From positions 1 through 10,202 of the forward strand of contig CAJWFY010000050.1 in assembly GCA_913031655.1 (NCBI GenBank): a DNA stretch of 10,202 nt, read 5' to 3'. Of the stretch, positions 7,235-10,202 are shown piece by piece. The notes under the pieces are model-generated. The model did no database searches, was not told the DNA's origin, and was given only the letters and a program-made list of their open reading frames with translations. Position 1 is the first letter of the stretch, and every line of letters begins with the position of its first letter. A program made the translations under genes and the position numbers. This DNA comes from an uncultured Flavobacteriaceae bacterium (GTDB lineage: Bacteria; Bacteroidota; Bacteroidia; Flavobacteriales; Flavobacteriaceae).

Positions 7235-7723
7235 ATGAGAAATCTTATTTATATAAGTTGTTTGATTTTGTTATTTGGGTGTAACCCAAGTAATCCTCAA
7301 AACGAAAAGTTGTCTGATTTAGAGTCCATGCAGCTTAAAACTTCTTTTGTAGATTTAAAAAACCAAAAAGTAGATTTATCCTTATATAAGGGAAAGAAAA
7401 TCATCATTAGCTATTGGGCTACTTGGTGTAGACCATGTGTTGTGGAAATGCCAGGACTCACTAAAGCTCAAGAAATTTTAAAAAATTATAATTATACTTT
7501 TTTGTTAGTTTCTGATGAAAAAATTTCAAAAATATCTAAGTTTAAAAATGATAAAAAATATAATTTTAATTTTTTAAAATCTGTCGGATCAAATGAAACA
7601 CTTGGAATCTATTCTTTGCCAACAGTATATATTTTTAATGAAAAAGGAATGAAAATCGAAACGATTGTCGGGACGATTGTCTGGGATTCTAAGCAAATAA
7701 TAAAAAAATTAAAAACATTGTAG
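7235..7723 (+). CDS. Thioredoxin-fold (TlpA/ResA-like) lipoprotein
   Basis: A 162-residue lipoprotein: MRNLIYISCLILLFGC has a lipobox ending in Cys16. A short linker leads to a thioredoxin-like domain from about residue 35. The active site WATWCRPC carries Cys65 and Cys68, and the cis-proline loop is SLPT with Pro129. The fold and the VDLSLYKGKKIIISYWATW lead-in are typical of TlpA/ResA/AhpC-TSA-like reductases that reduce disulfides outside the cytoplasm, usually powered by CcdA/DsbD. The protein is at the short end for the family, with little beyond the core. Its TAG stop is one base from the start of the propeller gene, so the two are almost certainly co-transcribed and translationally coupled. 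The partner's Cys-x-Cys-Cys motif is the obvious candidate substrate, by inference from context. Confidence 0.9.
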   Translation: MRNLIYISCLILLFGCNPSNPQNEKLSDLESMQLKTSFVDLKNQKVDLSLYKGKKIIISYWATWCRPCVVEMPGLTKAQEILKNYNYTFLLVSDEKISKISKFKNDKKYNFNFLKSVGSNETLGIYSLPTVYIFNEKGMKIETIVGTIVWDSKQIIKKLKTL

Positions 7724-7724
7724 T

Positions 7725-8924
7725 TTGAAAAAATTCATTGCCACTTTAACTTTACTAACTATAATTTCTTGTACAACAAAAGAGGTATTTGTAGAGGATA
7801 TTCCATTTTTATATGGAGATAACAATGCACAACCTAATTTAGTTTCTTCCAATGGTACTTTATCATTATCATGGATTTCTTCTAAAAAAGATAATGAAGC
7901 TTCCTTACATTTTAGTCAGTTTAAAAAAGGGGAATGGATCAAACCCCAAAGAATTGCTTTTGGTTCCGACTGGTTTGTTAATTGGGCTGATTTCCCTGCT
8001 CATGCAATTAACGAGGATTTAATAATTACAAGTTATTTAAAGAAATCGGCTTCGGGAACCTATACTTATGACGTGATTTTAAATTTACAGAAATTATCAG
8101 GGGAGAAAATAAAAGAAGATTTTTTATTAAATACGGATGGAATTAAGGCAGAACATGGTTTTGTAAGCATCATTGCTAATAATAATAAAGGATTTTTTAT
8201 TACTTGGTTAGATGGAAGAAACACTGTAGAAATGAAATTAGACGGACATCATAAACCAATGACAATTCGTTTTGCAGAAATCACCAGTAAGGGAGAGATC
8301 ATAAATGAAAGCGAACTCGATGCAGCGGTATGTGATTGCTGTCAGACATCAATAGCAATGACTAATAACGGACCCATCATAGTATACAGGGACAGAAGTG
8401 AGAAAGAGGTAAGGGATATTTATATTACCAGAAACATAAACGGAGTTTGGGAAGAGCCTAAGCCAATAAATAATGATGGATGGATAATAAATGGATGTCC
8501 TGTAAATGGTCCTAAAGTTGCTATGAGCTCAACAAATCTTGCTGTTGCATGGTTTACAGTAGTTAATGATAATCCTTTAGTGAACGTTTCATTTTCAAAA
8601 AATAATGGTGATTCTTTTGGTACTCCATTCAAACTCAATGACCACGATGCTATAGGTAGAGTAGATGTTGCTTTTTTAAATAATGAGCAGGTGATAGTTA
8701 GTTACATGGAAGTCGATGAAACTGGTACGTACTTAAAAATAAAAAAAATTTCAATTAATGGAAAAGTTTCTAAGCCAATTACAATATCTAAAATTGATGG
8801 AGGAAGAAATACCGGAGTCCCTCAGTTAGAAATAATAAACAATGATATTTTTATTGTTTGGACTACTACTGTTAATGGAATCAATCAGCTAAAATCTATA
8901 AAATTAAGTTCGAAAAATATTTAG
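7725..8924 (+). CDS. Sialidase-like beta-propeller lipoprotein with a Cys-x-Cys-Cys motif (TTG start)
   Basis: A 399-residue lipoprotein starting with TTG at 7725, one base after the preceding stop. This start is forced: it opens a complete lipoprotein signal (MKKFIATLTLLTIISC, Cys16) and no ATG lies within it. The mature part is a run of beta strands with sialidase/BNR-like features: ITWLDGRN (159-166) and a degenerate Asp-box SKNNGDSF (291-298). Such proteins are often called exo-alpha-sialidase automatically, but I see no sialidase arginine triad that I can place, so that activity is not supported. The unusual feature is AVCDCCQTS with Cys203, Cys205 and Cys206, plus Cys258 in NGCPVNGP. 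Four cysteines in a periplasmic propeller suggest a metal site or redox-active centre served by the neighbouring thioredoxin; this is inference. Confidence 0.8.
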   Translation: MKKFIATLTLLTIISCTTKEVFVEDIPFLYGDNNAQPNLVSSNGTLSLSWISSKKDNEASLHFSQFKKGEWIKPQRIAFGSDWFVNWADFPAHAINEDLIITSYLKKSASGTYTYDVILNLQKLSGEKIKEDFLLNTDGIKAEHGFVSIIANNNKGFFITWLDGRNTVEMKLDGHHKPMTIRFAEITSKGEIINESELDAAVCDCCQTSIAMTNNGPIIVYRDRSEKEVRDIYITRNINGVWEEPKPINNDGWIINGCPVNGPKVAMSSTNLAVAWFTVVNDNPLVNVSFSKNNGDSFGTPFKLNDHDAIGRVDVAFLNNEQVIVSYMEVDETGTYLKIKKISINGKVSKPITISKIDGGRNTGVPQLEIINNDIFIVWTTTVNGINQLKSIKLSSKNI

Positions 8925-8961
8925 AACAGCCCCAATTCTGCATGCACTAATGCTAATATAA

Positions 8962-8984
8962 AAAAACAACTAATTCCTGTTTTT
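8962..8984 (+). terminator. Weak AT-only hairpin after the propeller gene
   Basis: AAAAACA (8962-8968) pairs with TGTTTTT (8978-8984) over 7 bp around a 9-base loop, with the T-run forming part of the stem. It sits between the propeller gene and the next lipoprotein gene, so it may end or attenuate transcription. The stem has one G-C pair and the call is weak. Confidence 0.3.
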
Positions 8985-9014
8985 AAATTCCTTATATTGT
9001 TTATATAAATCATT

Positions 9015-9827
9015 ATGAAAGCATTAATAAACTTCTTAATAACATTCATAATTGTCTTTTTTGTTTCTTGTGGAGGTTCTGAATCTGAAAGTGAAGCATC
9101 TAAAAATTCAGATAATGATTTTCCAAATTATGTTGATTCCAATAATTTAAGAATTTTTGGAAGACAAGGAGTTTCAAAAACATTTTTAGGTAATGTCGGA
9201 TCTACTTACAATGAAATGTTCAAGGAAAGCTCTAACATTGATCAATCAATGAGATCAAAGTATCTTCAAATAAGTAAAGATAAATATGTATATCAAAGAG
9301 TTGGAGTTGATGGTATGGTCAATGATCCTAATTTTAAGACTGGAATTCCTCCTAAACCTTACGATGACAATGCTACAGATTATATTTGGGAACAAGGTTC
9401 AGGAGGAGCTGATCAAATTGGAGAAGTAATAGAACACCTTTTACATACAATTACAAATGTTGTGTTTTACTTATCTTATTCAGACTGGAATTATAAAGAT
9501 TCTTCCTCACTCTTATATTTAGCTATGATGGAAGCTGTTAATAAAGGAATTTATGATATCTCTAGTTATGCAGATTTAAAAAATGATGAAGCTTATCAGA
9601 AAATTATAACTCAAGAATATGCTTATTGGTTGATTCTTGCTGAGTGGGATTATTATGAAATAACAGGCAAAAAAGAAAATGGAATAACAGGAAATGAAGA
9701 ATTTAAGATTGGCACACCCTCTGAAATTAAGACACAGCTGCCATTGGGACACAAGTTGTACATAGATTATGCTGATAAAATTTTATCAATTCCTAATAAG
9801 GATAAAATAACATCCTTATTCCCATAA
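9015..9827 (+). CDS. Uncharacterised lipoprotein with an EHxxH motif, possible metalloprotein
   Basis: A 270-residue lipoprotein: MKALINFLITFIIVFFVSC gives a lipobox with Cys19, then a Gly/Ser/Glu linker (20-37). I do not assign it to a named family. The centre holds EVIEHLLHTITN (137-148) with Glu140, His141 and His144, preceded by the glycine-rich WEQGSGGADQIG (125-136). About 55 residues on is QEYAYWLILAEW (200-211), giving Glu201 and Glu210 as possible extra ligands. The combination of a helical EHxxH and a downstream acidic, aromatic helix resembles zincin-like metal sites and an uncharacterised secreted family I recall with similar helices, but it is not the classical HExxH. The C-terminus reads alpha-helical. 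It is 90 bases after the propeller gene on the same strand and may or may not share its transcript. Confidence 0.75.
   Translation: MKALINFLITFIIVFFVSCGGSESESEASKNSDNDFPNYVDSNNLRIFGRQGVSKTFLGNVGSTYNEMFKESSNIDQSMRSKYLQISKDKYVYQRVGVDGMVNDPNFKTGIPPKPYDDNATDYIWEQGSGGADQIGEVIEHLLHTITNVVFYLSYSDWNYKDSSSLLYLAMMEAVNKGIYDISSYADLKNDEAYQKIITQEYAYWLILAEWDYYEITGKKENGITGNEEFKIGTPSEIKTQLPLGHKLYIDYADKILSIPNKDKITSLFP
9795..9820 (+). terminator. 9-bp hairpin overlapping the end of the EHxxH lipoprotein gene
   Basis: AATAAGGAT (9795-9803) pairs perfectly with ATCCTTATT (9812-9820) around an 8-base loop. The stop codon lies at 9825-9827, so the hairpin is within the last codons. No T-run follows, so it is at best a processing or RNA-stability hairpin, or a non-canonical terminator. 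The spacer 9828-9942 shows no better candidate for either convergent gene. Confidence 0.35.
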
Positions 9828-9942
9828 TTAAACTACTGCCATATGTTATTGTTGTAATTCAATAAATCCTGATGTGTTATGCCATTACATTGTTTTATCT
9901 AAATTTAAATCAATGAAAAAAATTACACAAATACTTCTAACT

Positions 9943-10202
9943 CTAATTAATATTTCTCAGACCTTCGTAAACCACTATGCTTACTGCATTTGCTAAGTTT
10001 AAGCTTCTAACGTGATTGCTGTATATTGGAATTTTATAAAGTTTATCTGAGTTTTTAGTGATTATATTTTTTGACAAACCGACAGACTCTTTTCCGAAAA
10101 TGAGAAACATGTCATCTTTATAGTCGATAGAACAATAACTTTTCTGGGCAGAGCTTGATAGATAGACCATATTTTTATCATTATTTATTGATAAAAAATC
10201 AT
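9943..10202 (-). CDS. trmL: tRNA (cytidine(34)-2'-O)-methyltransferase TrmL, C-terminal half (partial)
   Basis: The frame is open from the stop at 9943 back to the right edge, giving about 85 residues; an internal ATG at 10170 is not the true start because the frame and the similarity continue upstream (DFLSINNDKN). The sequence carries the SpoU/TrmD-fold (SPOUT) motifs of TrmL: MFLIFGKESVGLS for motif 2 and SLNLANAVSIVVYEGLR for motif 3, which form the knot and bind S-adenosylmethionine. TrmL methylates the ribose of the wobble base (C34 or modified U34) of leucine tRNAs in the cytoplasm. E. coli TrmL has about 157 residues, so roughly 70 N-terminal residues lie outside the window. It is convergent to the EHxxH lipoprotein gene and the only housekeeping gene here. 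Confidence 0.92.
   Translation of the reverse strand, partial: DFLSINNDKNMVYLSSSAQKSYCSIDYKDDMFLIFGKESVGLSKNIITKNSDKLYKIPIYSNHVRSLNLANAVSIVVYEGLRNIN

Noticed and set aside
7725..8924. Assignment of the propeller protein as a true exo-alpha-sialidase
   Set aside because: It has a degenerate Asp-box and a propeller pattern, but no catalytic arginine triad, Tyr/Glu pair or acid residue that I can place with confidence.
10168..10170. ATG at 10170 as the start of a 75-residue protein
   Set aside because: The frame stays open to the window edge and upstream residues still match TrmL, so this is an internal Met of a truncated gene.

Overview
The window looks like chromosomal DNA of a marine-type member of the Flavobacteriaceae (Bacteroidota). 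The evidence is very AT-rich DNA, signal peptides of the form MKK-hydrophobic-(F/I)(G/S)Q, lipoproteins with a cysteine after a short hydrophobic stretch, no clear Shine-Dalgarno sites, and TAnnTTTG-like promoter pieces. There is no rRNA, tRNA, CRISPR array or intact mobile element. No gene-free stretch exceeds 300 bases; the longest are 1683-1930 and 6954-7234.

Layout. 1-578 (-) is the N-terminal part of an exported M24-type (Xaa-Pro aminopeptidase-like) protein that runs off the left edge. 753-1682 (-) is an exported protein made of two NTF2-like domains, with a good intrinsic terminator at 658-685. A divergent spacer with a palindrome leads to a probable two-gene operon: an ADP-ribosylglycohydrolase-fold lipoprotein (1931-3280) and an exported SMP-30/gluconolactonase-like protein (3322-4299). 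Convergent to it is a large exported S9 prolyl oligopeptidase/DPP IV-type peptidase (4440-6953, -). The next divergent spacer holds a long, nearly perfect inverted repeat (7013-7111), a candidate promoter, and what appears to be the leftover signal peptide of a lost gene (7142-7216). Then follow a thioredoxin-fold lipoprotein (7235-7723) and, one base later, a beta-propeller lipoprotein with a Cys-x-Cys-Cys motif that starts with TTG (7725-8924). Next is an unrecognised lipoprotein with an EHxxH motif (9015-9827). The right edge carries the C-terminal half of the tRNA methyltransferase TrmL (-), the only evidently cytoplasmic protein.

How the genes fit together. Eight of the nine real genes encode exported proteins, four of them lipoproteins, so the region is an envelope/periplasm gene neighbourhood. 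The two peptidases fit peptide scavenging. The glycohydrolase-like and lactonase-like pair fits extracytoplasmic breakdown of a sugar or riboside. The thioredoxin and Cys-rich propeller pair looks like a dedicated redox or metal-handling module. I see no defence system or element of transfer. The least explained items are the thioredoxin/propeller pair, the altered metal site of the glycohydrolase, the EHxxH lipoprotein, and the inverted repeat beside the gene remnant.
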